Below, one piece after another: positions 33,961-42,865 of a stretch of DNA of 64,000 nt; position 1 is the stretch's first letter, and each line of letters begins with the position of its first letter. Under the pieces are notes generated by a model. It did not search any database and had not been told where the DNA came from. It worked only from the letters and a program-made list of their open reading frames with translations. Where the stretch lies: contig JASEGJ010000002.1 of assembly GCA_030018135.1 (NCBI GenBank), forward strand, positions 31,309 through 95,308, in the 5' to 3' direction. Source of the stretch: Candidatus Hodarchaeaceae archaeon (GTDB taxonomy: Archaea; Hadarchaeota; Hadarchaeia; Hadarchaeales; Hadarchaeaceae). Made by a program: the position numbers and the translations under genes.

Positions 33961-35067
33961 ATGCGCACGATCGAGCTTCGAGGAAAAAGTGTGGTGTTAA
34001 TAGATCAGACGAGATTGCCGCACGAGCTAAAGCTAGTTAGATGCAAAAGTGCGGATGAAATAGTTCGCGCCATAAAAACGATGCGGATAAGAGGCGCGCC
34101 AGCATTGGGTGTAGCCGCTGCGATGGCCTTGGCCATAACGGCCCTGCGCAGTCGAGCTCGCAACAGGGAAACTTTATTGCGTGAACTCGAGCGCGCCGCA
34201 AATAAGATCAGACTGACGCGCCCAACTGCCATCAACCCCTTTGTTAGCTTGGAACGCGTGTTAAGCTTGGCCCATGCCACATCTGGAGATGCGAAGGGGG
34301 TACGCAAAGCCATTGTGAACGAGGCCCGAAGGATTGCGGATGAGGATGTCGAAACTAATAGGCGGATAGGCAAGCACGGCGCAAGTTTGCTCACAGATGG
34401 CAGCGTGGTGCTGACACATTGTAACACCGGAGCTCTTGCGTGCGTCGATTATGGAACGGCTTTAGGCGTTATTCGGGCCGCACAGGATCAGGGTAAAAAA
34501 ATAAGTGTGCTAGCAACCGAAACTCGACCGCTGCTACAAGGGGCAAGGTTAACGGCGTGGGAGTTGATGAGGGACGACATTCCGGTCACCTTGATAACGG
34601 ATAATATGGTCGGCTATTGCCTTTCAAAAAAACTTGTCGACGCGGTAATCGTGGGCGCCGATCGTATCCTATCAGATGGGCATTTGATAAATAAGATTGG
34701 CACGTACGTACTCGCAGTCTTGGCAAAGCACCACTCAATCCCATTTTACAGCGTCGCGCCGACATCCACATTCGACCTCAATAGCAAAGTTGAAGACGAG
34801 GTTATCGAAGAAAGAAAGGCCGAGGAAGTCACAACAATTGGGGGGCGTAGGATCGCACCGAGGGGGGTGCCAGTATTAAATCCGGCTTTTGACATTACCC
34901 CGCCTAAATTGGTAAGCGCATTTGTGACGGAAAAGGGCATCATATGGCCACCATTTGAGAAAAATATTCGTGAAACTATTGGGGATAGACAACATTTTCA
35001 AAATATGATTATCGGAGTTTTAAGCGCCAGCAAGAATAGCAAGAATAATTTCACCGGATGTAACTGA
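33961..35067 (+). CDS. mtnA: Methylthioribose-1-phosphate isomerase (MtnA/aIF2B family)
   Basis: A 368-residue isomerase of the eIF2B-like family. IRGAPALGVAAAMALA, THCNTGALACVDYGTALG with the catalytic Cys, TETRPLLQGARLTAWEL and VGADRILSDGHLINKIGTY are the MtnA motifs; the Asp in GADRI is catalytic. It converts methylthioribose-1-phosphate to methylthioribulose-1-phosphate, the step after the phosphorylase at the window start. ATG 33961 gives the family N terminus. The last 30 residues form an unusual Asn/Ser/Lys-rich tail. The end overlaps the convergent PAC2 gene. Confidence 0.9.
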   Translation: MRTIELRGKSVVLIDQTRLPHELKLVRCKSADEIVRAIKTMRIRGAPALGVAAAMALAITALRSRARNRETLLRELERAANKIRLTRPTAINPFVSLERVLSLAHATSGDAKGVRKAIVNEARRIADEDVETNRRIGKHGASLLTDGSVVLTHCNTGALACVDYGTALGVIRAAQDQGKKISVLATETRPLLQGARLTAWELMRDDIPVTLITDNMVGYCLSKKLVDAVIVGADRILSDGHLINKIGTYVLAVLAKHHSIPFYSVAPTSTFDLNSKVEDEVIEERKAEEVTTIGGRRIAPRGVPVLNPAFDITPPKLVSAFVTEKGIIWPPFEKNIRETIGDRQHFQNMIIGVLSASKNSKNNFTGCN

Positions 35068-35785
35068 CCTCTTCTTCGCTAGCTCGTAGCAATCTTGGCT
35101 TTGGCGGTTTAAGCTTTGGCAGGGCAGGAGCATATCTATGGAGGTTCGTTAAGTCCAGTTTGAAACTCAGAACCTTTGAGAGAACTTGTAAAACAGCCTC
35201 CGTGGCGCTAACGTCGAGAAGTCCGCCCCCCGTGGCGCCGAGCAGGCAAAATCCTCGTAGGCCCCTTGCCCTTGCCAGCCCAAGGAGTAGGCCGTTCATC
35301 CCCACTATCGTGCCACCGTCCAAGAGTTCAATGCCATGCTTGTGAAGCAGTTCAGCCATTTCGGCGTCTGTGGCGGTACCGACCACGGACGATCTTGATT
35401 CGTAAGGCGAAAGCATGTACGCTGCCATTGTGACTACCGTATCGCTCTCGTGCCGCATGGCGACATCTAAAATTTCGCTGGATAACTTATAGTGTCCAAT
35501 TGATGAGGTCGCTTGGGCATCCGCAGTGGCTAGGATAACGTCTTTCTCGGTTCCATCCGGTCTGCAGTAGCAAAAATCAACTTTGAGCGTCTTGACAAGT
35601 CCATCCTCGCGGACGACCCACTCCGGAAAATGCTCAGAGTAGAGTTCCGCGAACCTCTTCGCATGAAGCTCATGCATGAGGTACTCAACCGCAAGTTTGC
35701 CTATGTGCGCAATGCCCGGCAAGCCAGCGATAAGCAGGGATTTTTTGAGCTTTGGTTTTTCTAGATAGTTCAGGTATGCAGACAT
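35051..35785 (-). CDS. PAC2 family proteasome assembly chaperone-like protein
   Basis: A 244-residue PAC2-family protein. SLLIAGLPGIAHIGKLAVEYLMHEL and the GGTIVGMNGLLLGLARARG and CLLGATGGG segments are characteristic. Archaeal homologues (PbaA/PbaB) bind proteasome components or related ATPases. ATG 35785 is chosen over an upstream codon because a TATA-like element lies about 28 bases away, implying a leaderless transcript. A basic tail follows the domain. Confidence 0.87.
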   Translation of the reverse strand: MSAYLNYLEKPKLKKSLLIAGLPGIAHIGKLAVEYLMHELHAKRFAELYSEHFPEWVVREDGLVKTLKVDFCYCRPDGTEKDVILATADAQATSSIGHYKLSSEILDVAMRHESDTVVTMAAYMLSPYESRSSVVGTATDAEMAELLHKHGIELLDGGTIVGMNGLLLGLARARGLRGFCLLGATGGGLLDVSATEAVLQVLSKVLSFKLDLTNLHRYAPALPKLKPPKPRLLRASEEEVSYIR

Positions 35786-35808
35786 AATTGTTAGTATGCG
35801 GTGCTGGG

Positions 35809-35815
35809 ATTTAAG
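35809..35815. promoter_or_regulatory. Shared TATA-like element for two leaderless divergent genes
   Basis: ATTTAAG with the palindromic core TTAA lies about 28 bases from the ATG of the PAC2 gene on one strand and about 30 bases from the ATG of the UPF0282 gene on the other. Neither gene has a Shine-Dalgarno site. One TATA element firing in both directions fits the geometry. Confidence 0.5.
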
Positions 35816-35842
35816 TGTCACGACTAACTCAAGTGTAATCAT

Positions 35843-36820
35843 ATGAAGCTCGTGCCCATTGGAAATGGCGAAATTCGAGTTTTGCCGCTTGCATTTGAGA
35901 GCTTTGGTGTTCGCGGCATGGCGACGCTAGTCGAAACCGATGATATTAAGTTAGTTATCGACCCAAGCTCCGCGCTTGGGCCGCGGTTCAGACTCAATCC
36001 ACATGAGCGCGAGTATGTGGCACTTTCCAAGACGCGGAGAATGATATTGGATTTTGCACGCGATGCCGATGCATTAACAATTAGCCATTACCATTTTGAC
36101 CACTACCTACCAAACTTTGAAAATTGGTTATGGATATGGAGTTCTCCTGAGCTAGCAGAGGAGCTCTACTCGAACAAGCTAATCCTAGCTAAGGACATAA
36201 GCGCGAACATCAACCCCAGTCAGCGCAAGCGAGGCTACATGTTCAGGAAGCTCAACCTCAATTTCGCGAAGGAGATTCGGGTCGCAGACAGGCGGAGCTT
36301 TAGATTTGGTGGCACGACGCTCGAGTTCTCCAAACCAATTTACCATGGCCCAACTGGTTCTAAGCTAGGATACGTGCTAATGTTAACAGTTCGGACGCAA
36401 AACAGCTGTTTTTTGCATGCGCCCGATATTCAAGGTCCCATGTACGACGAGTCACTTCGGCTCATCTTGGCACAAAAACCGGATATGATGTTTATGGGCG
36501 GTCCACCGATTTATCTTAGCTTTAAGTTCAATAGCGATGACCTTGCGATCGCACAGCGCAACCTAACAACGCTGGCGCAACATGTGCATCAGCTCGTCGT
36601 CGACCACCACCTATTGCGCTCGCTTGACTATCCTGAGTATTTGAGGCCCGTAGCAAACGTCGCTGAGAGAGCCGGCAATCGGGTGCTCACAGCTGCGGAG
36701 CTAATCGGTCAGGAACCATTGCCGCTAGAGGCAAAACGTAAGGAGCTGCATCAGCGGGAGCCCGTCGCACGCGAGTGGTATGAGCGCTTAGAGCGAGGCG
36801 AGTTCAGGCGCGGATTTTGA
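35843..36820 (+). CDS. UPF0282 metallo-beta-lactamase fold protein
   Basis: A 325-residue protein of the UPF0282 (COG2248) family, a metallo-beta-lactamase-like fold. The metal-binding motif is SHYHFDHYLP; further parts are GPTGSKLGYVLMLTV, LHAPDIQGP and VVDHHLLRSLDYPE. The substrate is unknown, though a hydrolase on nucleic acid or phosphoesters is typical of the fold. The ATG lies without a ribosome site, about 30 bases from a TATA element, so it is probably leaderless. Confidence 0.9.
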   Translation: MKLVPIGNGEIRVLPLAFESFGVRGMATLVETDDIKLVIDPSSALGPRFRLNPHEREYVALSKTRRMILDFARDADALTISHYHFDHYLPNFENWLWIWSSPELAEELYSNKLILAKDISANINPSQRKRGYMFRKLNLNFAKEIRVADRRSFRFGGTTLEFSKPIYHGPTGSKLGYVLMLTVRTQNSCFLHAPDIQGPMYDESLRLILAQKPDMMFMGGPPIYLSFKFNSDDLAIAQRNLTTLAQHVHQLVVDHHLLRSLDYPEYLRPVANVAERAGNRVLTAAELIGQEPLPLEAKRKELHQREPVAREWYERLERGEFRRGF

Positions 36821-36899
36821 ACAGCAGCCCAGTCGATCGATGATTTGCAAAGTTAATCGAGTTCCCAATATTCATCGCACAAGGTCCAGCGTTGTATCA

Positions 36900-38750
36900 T
36901 CACATGCTTTTGGGCGCAATAATGCCCAACAAGTTAAGAGCGTTACGCAAAACTATTCTAGCGCAGTTGACCAAATGCAGGCGAGCCCCTCGGAGTTCGA
37001 CCGTTTCCGCCTCTATTACGGGTGCAACCTCGTAGAACTTATTGAATTCTAATGCAAGTTCCGCCGCATATAACGCCGGCATGTTTGGCTGCAGTTTCTC
37101 GCCAGCAGTTCGCACTACCTCCGGCATTTTTGCCAGAAGTTTTATTAGCTTCTGCTCCTCCGGTAACTCAAATTTGTCGTACGGATGTTTGCCGCCGAGC
37201 TTTCCCGCCTTGCGCAGGATGCTACACGCGCGCGCATGCGAATACTGAACTGCGGGCGCGCTATTTTGTTCAAAGTTGAGCGCTTCTTCCCACTTGAAGA
37301 CGACTTTTTTTTCTGGAGACGTTTGGATAAGCGAAAAACGCACAGCCCCAACGCCGACAAGCTCGGCCACACATCGCTTGAATTTTTCACTTGCATCGGG
37401 GTTGCGTTTATCGACCTCAACATAAGCCCTCTGGACAGCTTCCTCGATCACCTCATCGACGGAATACCCCACCCAAGTTCCGCGCCGACCCGAAAATTTT
37501 CCAGTTGGCAACCACACATGCTCATAAGCGAGATGGTGAGAGTTTTGATACTCGCTCTTCAGACCGAGTGCCATCAATGTCGAGAATACAACTTGTTGCG
37601 GAAACTTTTGCTCTGCTCCTATGACATTGATAACCTCATCTGCCTGCCCAAACTTGCGGCTGAGCTTGCCCCCCCGAGATGTAGTGTAAGTTCGGGTACC
37701 ATCAGGACGCTTCGAGTGATACTTAAAGAGAAGGCCAGCTTTGGTCCGCCCGAACTTCCAGAGCTGATAAGCTATGTCCCTGGCGGTGTAAACAGCAGTG
37801 CCATCGGAGCGCACGAGTACCTTATCCTCGATCCCGAAGTCTGACAACCTCAAGATTAGAGTGCCGGCGCGCTCCCCGGTGCCCTCGACAATGTAAGGTG
37901 TCTGGCGCAATCTGGCAAGCACCTCTTGGAGGATGCCGGAACGGGCGATATCGCTCTCCCACACAAGTAGGTCGTAGCTGATGTTTAGGCGATCCGTCGT
38001 TTGCAGGTTAGCTTTAACACATCGCTCGGAGAGTTGCCTCGCCATCCGTGCTAGCCTGCCCTCGCCGCGCTCGAGTTCCATTAGGATTTCCCGCACGTAT
38101 CGCTCAAGTTCGGGCTCACCCCCCAATCGACGATGGATATCAATGTAGAGCATGCCAAGTGTATGGTCGAATTTTGCGCGCGGTTTCTTTTTGATAGTTT
38201 GGTAGGCGCATAGCGTTTGCGCGACCTGCAGCCCCATGTCGTCGATGTAATTTTGAACTTCGACCTCGTATCCCAAGGCGCGCAGGATTCTAGCCATGGT
38301 ATCCCCGATCACCGCGTTGCGCCCGTGGCCAATGTGAAGTGGCTTCGTGGGGTTTACGCTGGTATGCTCGATGATGGCTTTCCGCCCCCGACCTATCGGT
38401 AAGTGACCATACTTAACGTCGGCTTGTTCAATCGCCCGCAAAGTTAGCTTAGCAAGCTTTGAGATATCGACGAAAAAATTTACGTAGCCGTTGGTTGCCC
38501 TGACTTGTGCGATGAGGCCAGATGGTTTGATGGCCTGAGCGATTTCTGCAGCAAGCCATGTGGGCGACTTGTGTAGAGTTCGGGCTAACTCGAAGCAAAC
38601 CGTCGTCGCGAGGTCGCCGAGGGAGGGGTCGGGGGGCTCCTCGAGCATTTGTTTGAGTTCCTTAGGTGGCTGCCAGCCCAGTTGAGAAAGTGCCGCCGCG
38701 AGGGCTTTTAAGACTTCATCCTTGAATTCTCCCCAGGGATTAGCTGTCAT
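36900..38750 (-). CDS. argS: Arginyl-tRNA synthetase
   Basis: A 616-residue class I ArgRS. It has the N-terminal additional domain, the HIGH motif NPTKPLHIGHGRNAVIGD, the later segment GAEQKFPQQVVFSTLMALG, a loop SRKFGQADEVINV, and a C-terminal anticodon-binding helical domain. ATG 38750 (MTANPWGEFKDEVLKALAAAL) is chosen because GAGG lies just before it; in-frame starts further upstream exist. It is divergent from tiaS. Confidence 0.95.
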   Translation of the reverse strand: MTANPWGEFKDEVLKALAAALSQLGWQPPKELKQMLEEPPDPSLGDLATTVCFELARTLHKSPTWLAAEIAQAIKPSGLIAQVRATNGYVNFFVDISKLAKLTLRAIEQADVKYGHLPIGRGRKAIIEHTSVNPTKPLHIGHGRNAVIGDTMARILRALGYEVEVQNYIDDMGLQVAQTLCAYQTIKKKPRAKFDHTLGMLYIDIHRRLGGEPELERYVREILMELERGEGRLARMARQLSERCVKANLQTTDRLNISYDLLVWESDIARSGILQEVLARLRQTPYIVEGTGERAGTLILRLSDFGIEDKVLVRSDGTAVYTARDIAYQLWKFGRTKAGLLFKYHSKRPDGTRTYTTSRGGKLSRKFGQADEVINVIGAEQKFPQQVVFSTLMALGLKSEYQNSHHLAYEHVWLPTGKFSGRRGTWVGYSVDEVIEEAVQRAYVEVDKRNPDASEKFKRCVAELVGVGAVRFSLIQTSPEKKVVFKWEEALNFEQNSAPAVQYSHARACSILRKAGKLGGKHPYDKFELPEEQKLIKLLAKMPEVVRTAGEKLQPNMPALYAAELALEFNKFYEVAPVIEAETVELRGARLHLVNCARIVLRNALNLLGIIAPKSM

Positions 38751-38824
38751 GGGCCTCAAAACCATGTAGTTCGCACAGCTCAATAATTTAATGGCCCCCC
38801 TCCCAATTATCTTTTGGGACATTT

Positions 38825-40114
38825 ATGATCCTTCACGTCGGCATCGATGATACAGATTCTAGAGCCGGGATGTGCACAACTTACGTTGGTGCGGCAGTCG
38901 TGGATAGGTTAAAGGGGCGGGGCATCAACGTCCTCGACTTTCCTCGATTGATTCGGTTAAACCCTCAGTGTAAGTTTAAGACAAGGGGGAATTGCGCGAT
39001 CGCCTTAAAGGTCGAAGTTTCAGATGACCAACTCCCCATGGTGAAGCGAGTGGTCCTGGACACGGTAAGCGAGCTCGCCGAACTCCACCATGATACCACC
39101 AATCCAGGGGTCGTTTTTTACCAAGCGGACAAGGTCCCGCCCAAGCTCAGAGCCTTCTCAAAAAAAGTGGTGCAGGATATCGTGACGATCGAGGATGCGG
39201 AGGCCCTCGCCCGAGAGCTTGGGGCGGAGGCGCATAAGTTCAAGTTGGGTCGGGGCATAATCGGTGCGCTGGCCGCGATAGGCAACACGTTAGAGCGAGA
39301 TCGGACATTTGAGCTCGTCGCATATCGAACGCGCGAGAACTGGGGCACGCCCAGAAGGGTGGACGTTGCGTCCGTCGAGGAGATGAACGCCAAAACCTTT
39401 CCCAATACCTTTGACAACCTTGATCCCACGACTGACGAAATCAGGATCACGCCTCACACGCCATGCCCCGTCCTTTACGGCATTCGGGGGGAGAACCCCG
39501 AGGCGGTGGCGGAGGCGCACGGGCTAATTAAAGCGCTGGAGCCGATCGAGCGCTGGATCATCTACAAGACAAACCAGGGGACGGACGAGCATCTGAGGCG
39601 AGCAAAGGTCGCCGAGATCAAGCCGTTTTGGTCGGTTATCGTCGAGGGCGTCGTATGTGAAAGGCCAAGGGTCATCGCTGGGGGGCATGTAATTTTCAGG
39701 ATCCGCGATGACACGGGAGAAATCGATTGCGCCGCCTACGAGCCCACCCGCCAGTTCAGGGAGGTCGTGAAAAAGCTGCAGGCCGGAGATGGGGTGAGGG
39801 CTTACGGCGGGGTCAAGGAAAAGCCAGGATTACCGTTGACGATAAACCTAGAGAAAATTTCGATTTTGGGGCTTATGCCCATCTTAAGGAAGGTCAACCC
39901 AACCTGCCCAAGATGCGGCAAGCGGATGAAATCCGAGGGTAGGGGCAAGGGATATTCGTGTAAGCGATGCAAAACTAAGGCACCTGTGGAGGCGGCTAAG
40001 CTGGTGAAATTGCCGCGTGAGATCGGGCCGGGCACATTTGAGGTTCCTCCCAGAGCCCGCCGCCACTTGGCTCGTCCTCTTATAAGGGTCAAGCCGGAGG
40101 AGCGCGAGTACTGA
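38825..40114 (+). CDS. tiaS: tRNA(Ile2) 2-agmatinylcytidine synthetase
   Basis: A 429-residue TiaS, an archaeal-only enzyme that attaches agmatine to cytidine 34 of tRNA-Ile2 so that it reads AUA. The N-terminal GIDDTDSRAGMCTTYVG and the KFKLGRGIIGALAAIGN segment are typical. An OB domain (WSVIVEGVVCERPRVIAGGHVIF-like) and a zinc ribbon (CPRCG...CKRC) follow. The stop overlaps the dys start in TGATG, so the two genes are co-transcribed. Confidence 0.96.
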   Translation: MILHVGIDDTDSRAGMCTTYVGAAVVDRLKGRGINVLDFPRLIRLNPQCKFKTRGNCAIALKVEVSDDQLPMVKRVVLDTVSELAELHHDTTNPGVVFYQADKVPPKLRAFSKKVVQDIVTIEDAEALARELGAEAHKFKLGRGIIGALAAIGNTLERDRTFELVAYRTRENWGTPRRVDVASVEEMNAKTFPNTFDNLDPTTDEIRITPHTPCPVLYGIRGENPEAVAEAHGLIKALEPIERWIIYKTNQGTDEHLRRAKVAEIKPFWSVIVEGVVCERPRVIAGGHVIFRIRDDTGEIDCAAYEPTRQFREVVKKLQAGDGVRAYGGVKEKPGLPLTINLEKISILGLMPILRKVNPTCPRCGKRMKSEGRGKGYSCKRCKTKAPVEAAKLVKLPREIGPGTFEVPPRARRHLARPLIRVKPEEREY

Positions 40115-41058
40115 TGCGCGAGCACAGGAAGATCGAGCACGTTGGGATCAAGCCCAGCATGAGGGTTGGGGAGCTCGTGCGCGAGATGGGTAAGTCCGGG
40201 GTGTTTGGCGCTGGCCGCATAGCCGAAGCCGCCGATGTCTACCGCGGGATGGTCGATTCGGATGCCACCATCTTCATGGGCTTAGGTGGGGCGCTCGTGG
40301 CGGGCGGCCTTCGTCAGGTCATTACAAAGGCCATAAAACATGAGCTCGTCGATGTGATCGTCACCACCGGCGCAAATGTCGTGCATGACCTAATCGAGGC
40401 ATTCGGCGGCCACCACCTACGCGGTGAGCCGTTCGTCGACGACGCTAGGCTTCGAGAGCGCGGGGTAAGTCGCATATACGATACCTATGTGCCACAGCGT
40501 GCGTTTGAACTGTTTGAGGATCGCATCCAACCCCTGCTTCGTGAAGTAACAAAACATGACACGCGCATGTCATCGGCCAAGCTCCTGCGCGAGATAGGGC
40601 TGCGCCTCCGGGACAGGGACTCGTTCATAGGGGCAGCCGCCAAGCGTGGCGTGCCCGTCTTCGCCCCGGCGCTGGTGGACTCTATTTTTGGGATCCAAGC
40701 TTGGCTTTTTGCCCAAGATCATGAGATAGTCCTCGACGGCCTGCTCGATATGAAGGAGATGATCGAACTCGCGCATCGGGCGGAGAATTCTGGGGCATTG
40801 CTCTTGGGCGGCGGGGTGCCAAAGAATTTCATCTTCCAAAGTAAGTTATTGGCGCCTACGCCCTTCAGGTATGCGATTCAGATTACCATGGATCGCCCAG
40901 AACACGGCGGGTTAAGCGGCGCGACCCTCGAGGAGGCCAAATCTTGGGGCAAGGTCGCCCCCGACGCGAGGCTCGTGACGGTGATAGGCGATGCCACAGC
41001 CATATTCCCGATGTTGATCGCCGCGGTGCTTGCGAGAGGAAAGAGAAAAAAGCCCTAA
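40114..41058 (+). CDS. dys: Deoxyhypusine synthase
   Basis: A 314-residue deoxyhypusine synthase, which transfers a butylamine group from spermidine to a lysine of aIF5A. FMGLGGALVAGGLRQVI, VTTGANVVHDLIEAFGGHH, the catalytic Lys in LGGGVPKNFIFQ, and RPEHGGLSGATLEEAKSWGK are present. The ATG overlaps the tiaS stop. Agmatine and polyamine chemistry links it loosely with tiaS. Complete. Confidence 0.95.
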   Translation: MREHRKIEHVGIKPSMRVGELVREMGKSGVFGAGRIAEAADVYRGMVDSDATIFMGLGGALVAGGLRQVITKAIKHELVDVIVTTGANVVHDLIEAFGGHHLRGEPFVDDARLRERGVSRIYDTYVPQRAFELFEDRIQPLLREVTKHDTRMSSAKLLREIGLRLRDRDSFIGAAAKRGVPVFAPALVDSIFGIQAWLFAQDHEIVLDGLLDMKEMIELAHRAENSGALLLGGGVPKNFIFQSKLLAPTPFRYAIQITMDRPEHGGLSGATLEEAKSWGKVAPDARLVTVIGDATAIFPMLIAAVLARGKRKKP

Positions 41059-41124
41059 AACGTTAAGTTGAGCTTTCACTATAAGGCCTTAAATCCCAGC
41101 TATTTTGGTTTCCACCTTCTACAA

Positions 41125-41349
41125 TTAGAAGGCACCCGCCACAGAGGCGATGGTGACCATGGCGCCGATCAGCGGGAGCAAATCGTGGGTGTTCCCCGTC
41201 AAATTTCGAATTTCGGAGCCGAGTCGAAATCGGAAAAGCACCACCCTTCCGCCAACCGAGATCTCGAACGCCGAGTGCCCGAGCCATCTTATTGAGTAAG
41301 CAGTCACCTTTCGACCCCAAAACCCTTCGATCGAGAAGTTATAAGACAT
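41125..41349 (-). pseudogene. Metallo-beta-lactamase-fold hydrolase remnant
   Basis: The first residues up to IRWLGHSAFEISVGGRVVLF match the N terminus of UPF0173-type metallo-beta-lactamase proteins. The frame then loses similarity and stops after 74 codons. A second frame nearby encodes HGHH followed by a Leu/Cys segment, which resembles the lost metal-binding motif. The rest of the gene, about 150 codons, is missing. It is a decayed fragment between dys and the DUF429 gene. Confidence 0.5.
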
Positions 41350-41370
41350 TTGAGGCTGGCAGGTTAACTT

Positions 41371-41919
41371 ATGAGAGTTGTAGGCCTCGATCTAGCGGGC
41401 GTTCCCACAAACCCCACTGGTTTTGCATCGCTCTCCGATCGCGCGTTCGAGACGAGGCTCGTTTACCCCGACGACGAGATTTTGGATCCGTGCACGCGTG
41501 ATCGGCCAGCAGCAGTTGCGATCGACGCCCCGCTCAGCCTGCCTCTGCGCGGCAATCTCAGGCAGGCGGATGCTTCGCTCATCGCCCGAGGATTTCGGGT
41601 CTTCCCGCCGACATTCGCCGGCATGAAGGCCCTCACCGCGCGCGGCATGCGCATCGCAGACGAACTTCGCGCCAAGGGGATTAAAGTCATCGAGATCCAT
41701 CCGCGAACCTCTGGCGCGATACTGTTCGGCAGCCCAGATAGGCAGGTCTGGGTTTCGGAGCTTCAAAAAGGGGGCTGGAAGCTGAAATCGGAGGCAAGCG
41801 AACACGAGATCGATGCGATCGTGGCAGCGTTGACCGGCTGGCTTTGGTTGAGGGGAAAATCAGAGGCCGTGGGAAACTCGCAGGAAGGTGTTGTAGTTAT
41901 CCCGCGCGGTCGGCTATGA
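41371..41919 (+). CDS. DUF429 family protein (RNase H-like fold)
   Basis: A 182-residue DUF429 (COG2410) protein. MRVVGLDLAGVPTNPTGFA, AVAIDAPLSLPLRGNLRQAD with an Asp, GFRVFPPTFAGMKALTARG, VIEIHPRTSGAILF and EHEIDAIVAALTG are typical of this predicted nuclease-like family. The function is unproven. The 3' end overlaps the convergent TFB paralogue by 23 bases. Confidence 0.88.
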   Translation: MRVVGLDLAGVPTNPTGFASLSDRAFETRLVYPDDEILDPCTRDRPAAVAIDAPLSLPLRGNLRQADASLIARGFRVFPPTFAGMKALTARGMRIADELRAKGIKVIEIHPRTSGAILFGSPDRQVWVSELQKGGWKLKSEASEHEIDAIVAALTGWLWLRGKSEAVGNSQEGVVVIPRGRL

Positions 41920-42793
41920 GCTCGCGGACGCGCGCAATTGTATGACAAAGGCTAGAAACCCCCACCCCGAGGGTGCTCGCAAGCTTTCGTATGGTGGTCC
42001 TCTCACCGGTGGCCTCCGCCGCAACATAAAGAATCGCGGCCGTCAACAATGGTGCGGGTTTTGTTTGCTTTAAGTTGCCGGGGAGCATGCCGCAGAGCTC
42101 ATGCGCGCGCATGACCGTCGATCTCGGCAAATCGAGCTTTGATGCAAATCTGTCGATATAATCCTCCGCTAGGGGGCGCGGTACCTCTAATCTCAGCTTT
42201 CTCATGAGCAGTTTGGTGATGTGCCGCATGCTCCTTAGGGCTACTCGATCCTGTAGATTGGCGCGCGATGCTAGAGCGCGCACTATTTCACCCTCCGTGC
42301 GGGCCACGCCTCGTCGTCTGCACGTTATGAACGTGAGCGCAGCCAAAACCTGCCAAGTACCCCTGCCCATCGTCAGTCTAGCTGTTTTCGCCTTTCGATA
42401 GAGAGTGCTTATCTCCGCCTTTACAGCCTTTGGCAGCGTAAGGTCCTCGCATAACTTATCCAGCTCGATCAGCGCCTCGCGTAAGCTCTTCTCCTCATAG
42501 CTACTTGCGCGGGAGCGCCGTTGCCATAGGCGCAGGCGGCGCAATCTTGCCCGCCAGCTAGGTGAGAGGTCCTCCGACCAGTCCAGTTTGCTGCCGAGGC
42601 CCAAATCGTGCTGGGTGATGTCTATGCCAGCCGTGACGTCCGCTCGCGCCGCCCCTTCGCTTGGTTTAAACCTCCACTCCGGACCCGGTTCAAGCAGCCT
42701 TTCCATGATTACGAGCCCGCAGCGCGTGCAGATCTGCTCGCCCCTGATTTGGTCATGAAGCACAGCCGAGCTGCCGCAGGAGGGGCAGCGCAA
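41897..42793 (-). CDS. Diverged TFB paralogue
   Basis: A 298-residue TFIIB-like factor. The zinc ribbon has CPSC and CTRC pairs and a B-reader segment GPEWRFKP. Two cyclin repeats are present, but the first carries GRGTWQVLAALTFITCRRR instead of the canonical [12 protein letters not shown]-type helix, and the C terminus is diverged. Multiple TFBs are common in some archaea and can serve distinct promoter sets. It is divergent from a geranylgeranyl-reductase-like gene with a TATA element between them, which may be shared. Confidence 0.9.
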   Translation of the reverse strand: MRCPSCGSSAVLHDQIRGEQICTRCGLVIMERLLEPGPEWRFKPSEGAARADVTAGIDITQHDLGLGSKLDWSEDLSPSWRARLRRLRLWQRRSRASSYEEKSLREALIELDKLCEDLTLPKAVKAEISTLYRKAKTARLTMGRGTWQVLAALTFITCRRRGVARTEGEIVRALASRANLQDRVALRSMRHITKLLMRKLRLEVPRPLAEDYIDRFASKLDLPRSTVMRAHELCGMLPGNLKQTKPAPLLTAAILYVAAEATGERTTIRKLASTLGVGVSSLCHTIARVRELIADRAG

Positions 42794-42825
42794 ATTTGGG
42801 CCTCAAGCTTAAGGGAAATTTTGCA

Positions 42826-42833
42826 TTTATAAA
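42826..42833. promoter_or_regulatory. Palindromic TATA box between TFB paralogue and reductase gene
   Basis: TTTATAAA is a perfect palindrome about 36 bases from the proposed starts on either side (42793 and 42866). It puts the + strand transcript start near 42855. That argues against the in-frame GTG at 42848 and for the TTG at 42866. It could direct both genes. Confidence 0.5.
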
Positions 42834-42865
42834 ATACAACCGACCAAGTGGATTGGGGCCCAAAT

